From contig CM064492.1 of assembly GCA_032716605.1 (NCBI GenBank), positions 48,035,876-48,099,875 on the forward strand: a stretch of 64,000 nt of DNA. The letters are read 5' to 3'. The number at the start of each line of letters is the position of its first letter. Within the stretch, counting starts at the first letter, position 1. The notes under the pieces were generated by a model. It was not told the DNA's origin. It did not search any database and saw nothing but the letters and a program-made list of their open reading frames with translations. The DNA is from Paralithodes platypus. Lineage: Eukaryota; Arthropoda; Malacostraca; Decapoda; Lithodidae. Below, in pieces: positions 1-10,359 of the stretch. The position numbers were made by a program, and so were the translations under genes.

Positions 1-1224
1 CTCTGCAGTCTACATCATATATTAATTTATATTAACCTAAGAGCTGCGACAATCCTCTCGAGATGTTTTACTGGTGGACTGCGAAGCTCCTCTCAGAAGA
101 AGAGATATCAATCACGTACCAAAACACTCCAAATGACAAAAAAAACAAAAATTGACTGTCAGGGTTTATGAGGTGAGCTTTCAATGACATTTATCTTGCC
201 TCCACCCTGCTCCTCCCATTTCCTCCCTCCACCAGACCAATACGCACATACGCATGGCCACTTGTTACCGATTTCGCGCCACATTTTAAACTACGGACCA
301 CTTTAACACCTCAATCACGCATCTTTTGGATAATCATATATATATGGTTGGATGCAATTGAATTTCCTACACGATGATGTGGTTTTCATTGTGTTTTGGA
401 AGAGTCGACAAATCGGCCTAGGTCGAGCACAGGGCAATAGTGAGTCCTAGGGGGGTCTAGCAGCCCTCGAGTTAATGACAGCATGGAGAAAAATTACCAG
501 TCGATTGATATTGAATATTTTATAGTAGAATTTTCCCAAGTACAGTAGCATATTTGTTACATCTCACTTGATACTTTTCTTTAACCAGAATCTATAACAG
601 CGTCTTATTCTAACCCAACAAATCAACCTATAAAAAATGGTTAGGGTAGGTTGAATTAAGTACATTTATACTAGGATAATCCTAGCCTTATAAATGGCTT
701 TGGCTCAGTAGGCTAGTATAAAAAAAATCATTATAATATACCGGTACTGTACTAGGATAATGTACAGTACTGTGATCGTCCTGGTACAGGTCTCCCTCGA
801 TTTACGATTGGGTTACGTTCCTCAAAACCCGATCTTAAATAGAAAAATTGCATAGCAAACCCTAAAATTAATGGGGTAAATGGGGATGCGTTCTCGGACC
901 AGCCAAAACACATACACAAACACCTAAAAACCTATAATGTTATAGTAAATCGGGGAATTACCTCGTGGACAACTCAACTTACTGTACAAGTGACCACCAG
1001 ATACAAAATTTTCAAATACTAAAACACAATCTACAGTACAGTACTTTCATGATATCCAAAGCCTGTTATCCAATTTGCTTCCCAGTCACACCACAATGGT
1101 GAACGCAACTAATTTGGTTCGCGGCCAGAAGAGCATGGGACCCTAGCAGAAAATACCAGACCCTGATTCAAACCTGCCACTAAAATTACTGGAGACTGGC
1201 TTTACAAAAAGCGGTCTCCCTCAC
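1..1224. other. Intron or 3' flank of the Vrp1-like gene, no exon seen
   Basis: No coding exon is visible on either strand. Around 785-960 there is a degenerate repeat-like stretch (CTCCCTCGATTTACGATTGG and onward) that resembles the end of a short DNA transposon, but I could not find its partner end. The WASP-binding C-terminal exon expected after the exon ending at 1225 was looked for and not seen here. Confidence 0.4.
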
Positions 1225-1608
1225 CTCTGGTTTGTGTGATGTGTGTGATCTGCTGGGTGGTGGTGGTGGAGGCTGGCTGGGGGGTGGCACCGAGGGCCTT
1301 CCAGGGGGCGGGGGCGGTCTATCAGTAGGTGGCCGTGCCATAGACCTGGCGATACTGGCCCCCATCTGCCGCCCCACGGTATGAGGCCGCACAGGTCCCT
1401 GGCCACCACCCGTAGATATTACCCGATGGTGGTGGTGGTGGTGGTGGTGGTGGTTGTTGGGGGGGAGGGTGTGGACTGGTAAGTGGGGGCTACCATTATT
1501 ATCGTCCCCACTGGTATGGTGGAACTCTGAGTCGCTGGAACTTCGGTGTTCCTTCATGCTGTTGGTCCGCACCGCAGGCCGACCAGGACCTTGGCTGCTT
1601 CCATTTGG
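1225..1608 (-). CDS. Vrp1: Verprolin/WIP-like protein, proline- and histidine-rich exon
   Basis: This is a 384-nt exon (128 codons, phase 0 at both ends) on the minus strand. The acceptor reads CTCCCAG before 1608 and the donor reads GAG/GTGAGG after 1225. The peptide begins PNGSSQGPGRP, has a Ser-rich stretch, then a run of nine histidines, then RPPPPPGRPSVPPPSQPPPPPP, and ends SHTSHKPE. Proline tracts of this type in WIP/verprolin bind profilin and SH3 proteins, and the family stabilises WASP and regulates actin assembly. The next, WASP-binding exon is not in the window. The assignment rests mainly on the exon at 12589-12750, to which this one connects by phase and order. The histidine run is encoded by (CAC/CAT)n and is probably variable in length. 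Confidence 0.75.
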
Positions 1609-2087
1609 CTGGGAGGTTAAAAAATACAAAAAGTTAAATACTTCTAAGTCGAGACAAACCAGTACAAGTTTCAAATATATTTTAATCCGTCCATTTTGTC
1701 AAATAACAAAATAAAGTACATACAAACATCAATAAATACATAAAAAACATGTTACAAAAAATATTGCTATTTGTGGCCTTTAAATGCCCAATAAAAAGTT
1801 AAAAACTCCCGTGCCTGCAAAAAATCCTAAATATATAATGACACGGGTAATAATCCATAAATACTGTACCATAACACACTAATAAATATACGCACAGGCC
1901 ACTGTATCTGCATAAAATATTTAATTCAATAAACACAGATAAAAGGCAAATAAGACATATAATGGTCCCCAAATGCACATGATAAATACCATAAATAACT
2001 GACTGAACACAGTAAAGGTAAGCATTTTCATAATTCAAGCAATGCCTTCACACCTCCAAGAACACTTTTGGTTGAGTAAATATATAC
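1609..2087. other. Intron, AT-rich, no feature recognised
   Basis: This is intron between the 1225-1608 and 4477-4626 exons. It is AT-rich and has no motif that I can assign. Confidence 0.5.
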
Positions 2088-2725
2088 TGTATGTACTATC
2101 ATACAAAACAGTATCCTTACTCTCGTGAACGCTGAGTTTCATAAAGTGGGGTACGATTCGAGCAGTTTCGGTATAGTTGGCAAGCCTGGCTGTCTGAAAT
2201 GTCACAAAACATCTGTTCCTTATCATATTGTATCAATCAATGCTATACATCGTAATATCAGGAATAATTCCATCAGTGGTATTCTCGTATTTATTTTCAC
2301 AAAGGCATCACGTGTCACCATTTGATAATACACTTATATCTAGAGCACCGCTTAGCCCTATAATCCAGGGGGCGGAGCCACAAAACTTTACGACGTCGGT
2401 AAGCTAAGATTTCGTTCGGAAACGTTTCTTCATGGCAAGGAATAAGACTTGGCACTGCTGCGAAATCTCAATACAGGTTCATATTTCAGGAGGAAGAAAA
2501 TGTTCCACTGCGCTCGAAATTAGCCTGATACACTTCGGCGAGGTCAGTAATGCAAAGATACGAACAAGGTCGAAATCGTTAAATGCTTTGTGGATCCGCC
2601 CCCTGGGCTACCAACCCATCCTACGCTCAAACAATATTTTCCATATTACTTCGTCCATTGAGTCTAAATGGTGCGTGTCATTTTAGTAAGGATACTTTTT
2701 TGTATGATAGTACATACATATAAAT
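2088..2725. mobile_element. MITE-like element with about 34-bp terminal inverted repeats
   Basis: The left end, TGTATGTACTATCATACAAA followed by CAGTATCCTTACT, is repeated in inverted form at 2685-2719. The two arms differ at only a few bases over about 34 bp. The interior (about 600 bp) shows no transposase. It sits in the intron of the Vrp1-like gene. The family is not recognised. Confidence 0.6.
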
Positions 2726-2803
2726 ACACAAGACATAACATAAGCAGACATAACAAACTAACCTAACATAATCAGATATAATAACATAACATAACATAAC
2801 CAG

Positions 2804-3469
2804 ACCTTACAGACTATTCAAAACAAAGCCCTAAAGATCATTACAGGCTGCACAGCTACTGCACCCACAGATCACCTACATCAAGAAACCAAAATCCTCA
2901 AAGTCAAAGACCATCTGGACATGAGAGGCACTCAATTCCTTGCAGCAGCCTCCACAAACCAGGACCACCCACTAAACTACATGGCAACACACCCACAGAC
3001 ACCAAGAAATATCAAAACAACACCCAGCACACGGTATCACACACAATTACTATCCTCTCTCCCTCCCTGTCCACCCCGAACCAACTTCCAGAAGCACATC
3101 CATACTCACATCTCTCGCCGATCCATCCACTCACTCACAGACAACACGCAGCTGCAAGCACGACCTCCCGAAATCCATCCTTCCGAATCCTCCCTTCCTC
3201 GCGAGGACAGAGTCCACCTGGCCAGGCTGAGATGCAGACACCATCCAGCTCTCCTGAGCTATCAGAAGAGACTGGATGACTCCGTCGTCGACGTCTGCCC
3301 GGGATGTAACACAGCACCCCATACCATTAAACACATCATAGAAGACCGCATTTCACACAACCACTTACACCAACAACACAATCTACACTCAATGAGAGCT
3401 CTGTGGGAAAGCCCGATCGTGGCCATGGCCTTCCTCAGGGACTCGGGGCTGTTCGGCCAGGCAGCTTAG
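2804..3469 (+). pseudogene. LINE ORF2 C-terminal fragment (Jockey/I-like)
   Basis: The frame is open from 2804 to a TAG at 3467. It starts TLQTIQNKALKIITGC, passes a REDRVHLARLRCRHHPALLSY block, and has a Cys/His motif CPGCNTAPHTIKHIIED that matches the C-terminal zinc-knuckle region after the reverse transcriptase in Jockey/I-type LINEs. The last cysteine of the usual C-x2-C-H-C motif is replaced (IIEDR). It ends MAFLRDSGLFGQAA. It is 5'-truncated: upstream lies a degenerate AACATA repeat, and no reverse transcriptase core is present. It lies inside an intron of the Vrp1-like gene, in the opposite orientation. Confidence 0.75.
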
Positions 3470-3589
3470 GGAACATACTCTGACTGTTCCTTTTCCTTAT
3501 ATATTTTCTAGATCTCAAGTGACGGCGTCTCTTCCGTGGATTGACCTCCCAATCTACCAAGATTAGAAGCCAAAGCGTCACATTTTTCC

Positions 3590-3845
3590 TTTGCCCCTCA
3601 GCTTTCTCTTCATAATTGCCGAGGGGCACAGGGCCCTGGGTGGGGCTTTGGTTTCCCGGGCGTTTCCGCACCCTCCTCAGCTCCCCGCCATGGAGTGGCT
3701 TCGGTCACCCAGGCTTTATTGTGGTCGGCAGGGAGGGTTCGGTGGGGCGCTCGGTTATGGCCTTGGCCTTGCTCGGGGCCTTGGGGCCTTGGGGCTGTTC
3801 GGCCAGGCAGCTTGGGGAACAACAACAACAACAACATAACCAGAC
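3590..3845 (+). mobile_element. 3' end of a related LINE with (AAC)n tail
   Basis: This is a second fragment ending in the same words as the element just upstream: GGGGCTGTTCGGCCAGGCAG, then CTTGGGGAACAACAACAACA. Only the 3' terminal part is present. The (AAC)n tail at 3818-3836 is the likely natural 3' terminus of the family. A 60-bp copy of the same end recurs at 43597-43660. Confidence 0.6.
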
Positions 3846-3960
3846 AATTATCTATCTATTGCTAGACGTTGTAATTCCTGATAAGGGGTGGCAGCGAATG
3901 AATCGCCTTCATATGCTTCCATATGCCGAGGCAACTTATTCAATTATCTAGCTTGTTTTG
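3846..3960 (-). mobile_element. LINE 3'-UTR fragment with (GATA)n tail
   Basis: The word order TATCTATCTATTGC, AGACG, GTAATTCCTGA, AGGGGTGGC matches the start of the fragment at 7455-7510. On the minus strand both would end in (GATA)n. Confidence 0.45.
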
Positions 3961-4182
3961 TTCACAGGGGAGTGTTGGTTAAGCCCGGCTGCTCATTGGT
4001 GTGCAAAGGGGATGCATATGAATACTATTGTACCGGTACTGTTGGAATGGCTGTGGATGTCAATGTAGTCTGTAACCAGTGTAATCAGCTTGCCCATGGT
4101 GATCAGGAGCTAGCATATATAGGAGTATATGCGACACTGGTCTACCGCACCTCTAAAGTCTGCCAGTGCAACTAGAAGTATG

Positions 4183-4310
4183 AAGAGCCATGTCCGTAGG
4201 TCAATAAATCTACGGTGGTCCGACCAAGGAGCGAACCCGGGGCCTTCCATGTACGAATCAAATGTGGTACTACTTAGCTACACTGGCTACACAATGAGAC
4301 ATTGGCTACA
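4183..4310 (-). repeat. tRNA-derived SINE head (degenerate)
   Basis: The minus strand contains a B-box-like GGGTTCGCTCC at about 4228-4240, placed as in a tRNA T-arm, with GGTCGGACCACC after it. The A-box region is weak, so this is a SINE head and not a functional tRNA gene. Confidence 0.45.
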
Positions 4311-4329
4311 CAATGAGACATAACAACCT

Positions 4330-4450
4330 GCTTTCTACTTACATAACATAACATAACCAGATATAACTTAACATACTAATAACCTAACCTAACATACTTA
4401 ACTTAGCATACTGGTTACCTAACTTAACATATGCAGACAGAACAAGCTAA
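4330..4450. repeat. Degenerate AACATA/CCTAA-type simple repeat
   Basis: Repeated ACATAACATAACATAACC and AACCTAACCTAAC words. The same kind of repeat precedes the LINE fragment at 2726-2803. Confidence 0.6.
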
Positions 4451-4476
4451 CCTAAGCAACATTTGTGGCTTCCTAC

Positions 4477-4626
4477 CTGCAGGAGATGTTTGGGTGGCAG
4501 CGATGGTTTATTGGTGTTGGGTGGTCTGGGTGGCGCAGGTTTATTCCCCACACTAGGCTTGTTCACTACCATGGGTCTACTGGGGAACGGCTGATGGGTG
4601 TTACCGCTCTCCCCCGGTCTGTCATC
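4477..4626 (-). CDS. Vrp1: Verprolin/WIP-like protein, proline-rich exon
   Basis: This is a 150-nt exon (50 codons, phase 0/0). The acceptor is GGCCCCAG before 4626 and the donor is CTGCAG/GTAGGA after 4477. The peptide runs DDRPGESGNTHQPFPSRP and then has repeated NKP units (VNKPSVGNKPAPPRPPNT, NKPSLPPKHLLQ). These PxxP-rich NKP repeats are typical of the WIP/verprolin middle region (compare NRPS/NKPP repeats in vertebrate WIP). The polypyrimidine tract upstream of the acceptor is short, and a MITE ends only 41 nt further upstream. Confidence 0.75.
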
Positions 4627-4667
4627 CTGGGGCCAACCAAGCTCAACGGTCAACAACTACACTACTG

Positions 4668-4887
4668 TACGGTCGTGCTAATAAGTCATGTCTCAGCTGT
4701 CATTACATTTGGCTCGCTCTGTGCTGTATTAATGTCTGTCAGATGTTGAATAGGGTGGACAAGTGTAGGGACATGTTTGTATATTTCACTCGAAAAGAAG
4801 AAATCATGTGTAAATATTGCTGATACCAATTATTGATCAAAACATACTGTACTTGGTGCCGAGACATCACTTATTAGCGCGATTGTA
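4668..4887. mobile_element. TA-flanked MITE, family M, copy 1
   Basis: The ends are inverted: TACGGTCGTGCTAATAAGTC on the left, and CACTTATTAGCGCGATTGTA on the right. The TA at each end suggests a Tc1/mariner-type target. Two more copies lie at 35413-35625 and 35624-35835. It sits in the Vrp1-like intron just upstream of the 4477-4626 exon. Confidence 0.7.
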
Positions 4888-5349
4888 CATGGTTACGTAC
4901 CTTAGCTAGCACAGACGAATTACAGTGCGATTTGGGGAAATAGGTTATGGTGGTGCAGTCTATCTTATGACCCATAGTGCATGAATATAATTGTAAATTT
5001 AAGGCAGAAAAATAAAGACATGGAAACAAAATTAAAGACATAGAAAAAGAATACAAGGTCTGGATACAGAAAAAAAGTGTCATATGTTACAGCGAGGTCA
5101 GAGGTATAACAAGCAAATTAAGTAGCAGCTTAATCTTTGCCACAATGTCAAAAAAATGTAATACTCAGTAAAATTAGACTATCCCGTCAGTTATATACTT
5201 ATTCAGTAATACAGTACCCAGTTATGACTTTGATTTTCAGTATTGATGTCAGCATTTAGGATGAGGAAATAACAATGTCATGAGAAAAGAAAATGCTGTT
5301 AATTCATTGGTTTGTTATGCCTTTTGCCTCATTGTAACTTGTGGCATCT

Positions 5350-5572
5350 TTAACTCATTCAGTGCCGGGGACATCCTTTTCATTATACTGTACAGTATTC
5401 CGGCAATTATTAGACAATTTTATTATGCTTAGGATGGACATGTAGCAATTAGGAGGCTCCTGACTATCTCAATTAACCTTTTATACTACCACAGATCCTT
5501 CCAAAGCTGCATAAAATCGTCTAAATATGGCTGAAGTATAACTACTGACATCCGCCGTAATGAAAGGGTTGA
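5350..5572. mobile_element. TTAA-type MITE, family P
   Basis: It starts TTAACTCATTCAGTGCCGGG and ends in the inverse, GTAATGAAAGGGTTGA. It carries the family interior (TTATTAGACAATTTTATT, AGGATGGACAT, then its mirror). Family consensus by eye: TTAA, CCCTTTCAGTACCGGTGACG ... mirror ... GGG, TTAA. This is the pattern of piggyBac- or Kolobok-type non-autonomous elements. Confidence 0.7.
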
Positions 5573-6598
5573 GTATCCAGGCCCAGGTGAGCAAGGTCTA
5601 CATATGCTAACCTGGGCAAATGCAGTTCTAGTTTTTTTTTAGTATAAGAATTTAGTAAAATTAGTAAAATTTACCAGAACGTCCCGGAGTTCCCAAATTG
5701 ACTAATTCCTTGAACATGACGAGGTGCATTGTTATATGTGCGATCAGTTTTCTTGGGAACCAAATTGACTTGCTCATGTAGTTGTGTACACCCTATGTGG
5801 TGGATTGTGTTCTTTTATTTCAAAATTTAATTTTATTAAGTGTTGTTTCCACATAGCGATTTTGATTAGTTCTTTTGCATTTATCTTGTGTCGTCCCTGT
5901 TTTGGTTTGTTTATTTTGCAAGTTTTACATTATAATAATAAGACAATATTAGGCCTAGTGCACAGTATAATGGATTAAAAAAAATGGGGAATGGGCCTCG
6001 AGTAAATAGATAGATAGATAATGGATATCATTATCTACAAACCAGTCAAACAATTTAATCAGATAACAAAATCATGAATCTAAAGGGTCATAGACAGTAA
6101 GAAGACAGACACAACTTTCTTCCTGACTGTACATAAACAATATAGCATTTACATACATACTTCATAATAACTTGCAATATAGCAATACAGTACTATACAG
6201 TGCTACCATTAAATGTAAAACAACAAAAATCCTCCTATGGCCATATAAAGAGGTAGATGTAAAATGTATCCAAGTCAACTCAAAACAGCACTGTAATAAT
6301 ATACTACAGCTGTATACAAATGGACAGTCTTATTATACACATGCTCAAGGTATAATAGGTTTTATACCTTAAAAGAGCATTTTTAAATTATTATATTTTT
6401 AATTATTCAATAAATTATAATCTAAGTTAACAGAAACGTCAACATAAAAGGTACAAATCAGCAAACAGAAAAAAATTTATACACTAATCCATTAGCCAGA
6501 GGAAGATAAATTAGTTTCATTTAAACTTACAGTACATACAGTAAGAGTAATTTAATCGGAAAGACAGCAGACTAGGAACTGTTCGGCTGACTGAAATA

Positions 6599-6833
6599 TT
6601 AACCCTCTCACGTTTTTTATGCAATTTTGAGCCTATTAGGGATACTTTAAAGCCTTTGTTACCATCAGGGGTATTTAGAAACCTTTAGTTTAGTTACTTC
6701 AACCTCTGCAGTTGTCTTTGAATTAGCTGTGGACAGAAAACTATTTTTGGAGAGGTAATCATAAGAGTGAGAAAACTCTATTTATTATTGCTAATCTGGC
6801 AACCTCTGCGTCATAAAAACGTGAAAGGGTTAA
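6599..6833. mobile_element. TTAA-type MITE, divergent P-like subfamily
   Basis: The ends are TTAACCCTCTCACGTTTTTT and AAAACGTGAAAGGGTTAA, perfect TTAA flanks with about 18 bp of inverted repeat. The interior differs from family P. Confidence 0.7.
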
Positions 6834-6844
6834 TACTATTGGAT

Positions 6845-7038
6845 GGTACAGTTTGCCGCACATATTCTATTCCGTTGAGGTCGTGATTTGGTAGCTCTGC
6901 ACCCACCTCCCTAACACCCCTCCCTCACTCCACCTCTTAACAATAGAAGGTGGAGTGAGGGAGGGGGGTTGGGGAAGTGGGTGCAGCGCTGCCAAATCAC
7001 GACCCAAACGGAATAGAATATGGACAGCAAACTGTACC
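6845..7038. mobile_element. Foldback element, nearly perfect long hairpin
   Basis: Arms of about 90 nt (GGTACAGTTTG through TCCCTCACTCCACCT) are inverted repeats of one another around a loop of about a dozen bases near 6940. Only a few mismatches separate the arms, so it is a young insertion or is kept similar by conversion. Confidence 0.75.
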
Positions 7039-7445
7039 TATTAAATCACTGCACAGGTATAGCTGCACATAATATAAATAACCAAAATATTTTATGGTTT
7101 CTTCTACTACTGTCTACTGAGCATTGAAGTGTACTGAAGTCCACATATATTGATGTTTCTACACGTATCAAAGACATGTAGGTCTCCAAGGCAAGGTAGC
7201 AATAAAATATGAGCACTTATTCATAATGATACACATTACACTACATTTTAAAACTGGCAAAGGCTCTCATTTAGCAAAATAGTGTAATTTATTAAGCTAT
7301 AGTATACAGTACTGGTTAAATATAGAACAATCAGCAGTGATGGCTATGACTTTAGCAGTACTGTATTTATGTTAGACGTGGTGCCTATACTGTACATTCA
7401 TAAGCCATAAGAAGTATATTACCCTTTTGAATCTTTGAACCTTTA

Positions 7446-8000
7446 ATGTCTAGTTCTAATCTATCTATCTATCTATTGCCTGACGCCGTGATCCCTGAAG
7501 GGGTGGCCACGAACAAACCGCCCCCATGCACCTGTCCCCAGTCAGTCGACGCCCTTCCTCCCAATCAGCACTGCCTTCATCCATATACTTCCTCACTCCA
7601 TCCTTCCATCTCTCTTTCGGTCTACCTCTCCCTCTCTATCCTTCCACCACTCTCTCATACACCTTCTTAGTCATTCTCTCGCTTCCCATACGTTCTATAT
7701 GGCCGAACCATCTCAAGGTGTTCCTTTTCACACTTTCCAGCACATCTACCTCTACACCACACCTCCTTCTTACTTCCTCATTCGTCTGTCTATCCCTCCA
7801 TGTAACTCTGCACGCACTTCTCAAGTAACTCATTTCCACCCCTTTCACTCTTGGTCTGAGTCTCTTTTCAAACGTCCATGCTTCGCTTCCATAAGTCAGT
7901 GTCGGGATTACCACACTGTCATGCAAGGACTTCTTCACTTCCATACTGACCACCCTAGTTCTAATACATCTGAGATAATTATAACAAAGCATTGTACAGT
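7446..8000 (-). pseudogene. LINE reverse-transcriptase C-terminal fragment (RTE-like)
   Basis: The minus-strand translation includes VKKSLHDSVVIPTLTYGSEAW, then RSACRVTWRDRQTNEEVRRR and LRWFGHIERMGSERMTKKVY. These are the conserved post-RT words of an abundant animal LINE type with RTE/I-like features. The frame is interrupted by a stop at about 7636 and continues in a degenerate way to a (GATA)n tail at 7455. 5'-truncated. Located in a Vrp1-like intron on the same strand as the gene. Confidence 0.75.
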
Positions 8001-8289
8001 ATTGCCTCGCTTGGGTTTGAGGCAGATTCAAATGGGTACAGTTATTATAGCAAAAGAGTAGACTGTTCAATGACTGATGCACTTACCCTGGTGACCAGAC
8101 AACTCCGCCAGTAGACCATTTCAACCAGTAGAAATACTATTACAAACATGAATGTCAAAATTATTCGTTCATACCCAAGACTATCCTTAATATTATTTTG
8201 TCCGAGATAGACGAACCCACTATGATTATGTATCTATTTTTTATTAATTTCACCACAACACCAAACACCTCCAATGAAATTAATGAAAG

Positions 8290-8380
8290 TATATATGTGA
8301 TCCACCAGGATTCGAACCCGGGTTATCACACACAGATTTTTAGACACCTTAACCATTACATAAAGTATATGGCAATGTTT
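8290..8380 (-). repeat. tRNA-derived SINE head
   Basis: On the minus strand: an A-box-like stretch with GTAATGGTTAAGGTGTCT, then a B-box GGGTTCGAATCC at 8310-8325, followed by TGGTGGATCACATATAT. The spacing fits a tRNA-like head, but a full cloverleaf is not supported. Confidence 0.55.
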
Positions 8381-8474
8381 TGTTTTTTGGTTTTGTTTTC
8401 TTGGGTAAGAGCAACAGATTGAAATGGTCTAGAGTGTGACTTGTGCAGTACAGTACAGCGATGGACCAACTTAC

Positions 8475-8618
8475 CACGGGCGGTCTGGGAGGTGCAGGCT
8501 TGGACCCCGGGTTGGGTGGCACTGGTAGGGGCCCTCTGGTGGTGGGTCGCTCACCGGGCAGGGAAGGCTTTTGTGTCGCAGGGGGAGGGGGAGGGGCTGG
8601 GTTGCTCTTAATACTAGG
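8475..8618 (-). CDS. Vrp1: Verprolin/WIP-like protein, proline-rich exon
   Basis: This is a 144-nt exon (48 codons, phase 0/0). The acceptor is CTCCTGGCACAG before 8618 and the donor is CCGTG/GTAAGT after 8475, a near-perfect splice donor. The peptide is PSIKSNPAPPPPPATQKPSL, then PGERPTTRGPLPVPPNPG and SKPAPPRPPV. The APPPPP and KPAPPRPP tracts are profilin- and SH3-binding type motifs as found through WIP/verprolin proteins. No domain beyond the low-complexity proline region is visible in this exon. It is flanked by introns rich in repeats. Confidence 0.78.
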
Positions 8619-8712
8619 CTGTGCCAGGAGGAGGAAAGGTTAGCATCTATTTTTTAAATTATAAGACCACATATTTTCATTGTACCTACAATCAGATAAT
8701 TCAATTATACTC

Positions 8713-8918
8713 CGATTCTTTTCAGCCGACGATAAATTGAACTCTTTAGCAGGTAATTTTCAATACTTAGTGGAAAAATATGAAACTACTATGTCTCTGC
8801 ATCATATCAAGACCAAGTGTATATAAGTCTTAGCACCATATTTCACTACAAAACCTTCAAAATAACTGAAAAATCTTAATGCGAACTTTTGCAATTTACC
8901 ATTAGTTGAAAAGAATCA
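8713..8918. mobile_element. MITE, family with TCAGCTGA-type ends
   Basis: The ends are GATTCTTTTCAGCCGACGAT and the inverse ACCATTAGTTGAAAAGAATC. The interior word CTATGTCTCTGCATCATATC recurs at 19783 and, in decayed form, at 25440-25600 and 45030-45135. Confidence 0.6.
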
Positions 8919-9710
8919 CAATATAAGTATACCTCAAAGCTTCTGGCCACAACTCTACAAATTACAGTAATTAACAATTGACGCAACTCTCATATCAATT
9001 TCATGACATCTAATCTATACCTCTTACTCGGGCCTAGCACCTGGTACATCTATCTGTGAAATAACGATTGATGGAGTTCATTATTATATTGCAAGCACTA
9101 GCGGAGGAAAAATCTGTGCTGTGCTGCATAATGAATACCTCCTCCATTGACATAAGCAAATCTTAATACTGTACACTTTAAACACTTTTACAATATTCTG
9201 ACAAAGTTCAAAGCATACACAAATAATCATAAAAAAATGCAAGATACGTCAGTAAGTTAAAATGGATATAATTTGTAATGATGCAATACGGTATTTACCT
9301 ACAATATCTTATGAACAACATACTGGCAGGGAAAGTTAACAACAAAATAAACTCTACTAAAAGAAGCATTAAAATACTTAATAATTTATTCAACATTAGT
9401 ACAGGGTTTAGCATTAGATAATGACAATATACTATACATGGCTCCATTGCACAATAACATTTAACCATTCAGATCACGGTAAATCACTTAGCAGAAGGGT
9501 TGCCGTATTAGTTTTTCCAGACTGGTTTGTAATTATTCATCTGATCGTCTCTTACAAACCTAAATAAGTTTTGTCTGTAAGCATTAGTTAACTATCCTCG
9601 TCTATCATTATTACTCTTTATACATACTGTATTCCATATAAATACAAATTAAACAAATACCTATGAGTAAACTACCGTACTAGTAAAATAGGCTAACTAT
9701 GGATATTAGA

Positions 9711-9835
9711 TAAAATGTAATGAACTAATAATGGGGAAATGGCTCAATATTATGAAAAAAATACTGCCAACATATTTGTCTTTTTTCATAATATTAAGGT
9801 ATTTTTCCATAACAGTGGGTCATTACATTTTATCC
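9711..9835. mobile_element. Short foldback MITE
   Basis: GATAAAATGTAATGA at the left is mirrored by TCATTACATTTTATC at the right, and interior words such as AATATTATGAAAAAA and TTTTTTCATAATATT also pair. About 125 bp in all. Confidence 0.6.
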
Positions 9836-10228
9836 TGTTACAGTACATCCAAAGTACATGTACCTCCATAACACAAGTTATCCGAATTTACAGTACAGTA
9901 CACTTACAAAATAACGCTTGTGTGTAGGGGTATCAGGAAAGAGATGCTGATGACATACCTACCTATAGCCTCCTCAATAGAACTATGCCATAAATCTTGA
10001 TTCCTAGCCTCTTATAACTAAAAAAAGGATGAGAACAACCGAGCTGGCATTTCAACCACTTCGAAAGAATCAACCAAGAAATATCTGTAGAAACTAACAG
10101 CCCATTTGCTCTGGCCCTTTTAGAGTTGCAAGAGACTACGGGGTTAAGTTTCTAGACTTGATATACTGTACAGCATAGACCATGGTTAGCCAAATATAAT
10201 GCTGGACTTGGGTAGGGTAGTGTGTTAC
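9836..10228. other. Intron, no feature recognised
   Basis: AT-rich intron of the Vrp1-like gene with scattered TACAGTA words. Nothing else is assigned. Confidence 0.4.
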
Positions 10229-10359
10229 CTTTGGACTAGGCGGTATGCTGTTGGTGTCATGGTTGTGGCTGTGGTCGATGTGTGAGGGGTCTCTGGCGGG
10301 TACACTAGGGGCTGGCTTCCTACCCGGGGGCAGCAGGGGACCACTACGACCACCACCAG
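10229..10359 (-). CDS. Vrp1: Verprolin/WIP-like protein, exon
   Basis: This is a 131-nt exon. It begins with 2 nt that complete a codon left open by the exon at 12589-12750, and it ends in phase 0. The acceptor is GATTACAG before 10359 and the donor is CAAAG/GTAACA after 10229. After the split codon the peptide is GGGRSGPLLPPGRKPAPSVP, then ARDPSHIDHSHNHDTNSIPP and SPK. The GGRSGPLLPPG word resembles the segment that follows the glycine-rich region in vertebrate WIP. This fits the order of the neighbouring exons and supports the gene model. Confidence 0.78.

Noticed and set aside
1221..1409. Alternative minus frames overlapping the 1225-1608 exon
   Set aside because: They lack the phase match with the neighbouring exons.
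3610..3951. Overlapping Gly- and Trp-rich frames
   Set aside because: They lie in the 3' part of a LINE fragment and show no conserved domain; only the last words (GLFGQAA) match the element.
4375..4400. Telomere-like AACCTAACCTAAC words
   Set aside because: Only two units within a degenerate AACATA repeat; also seen at 12424 inside a foldback element.
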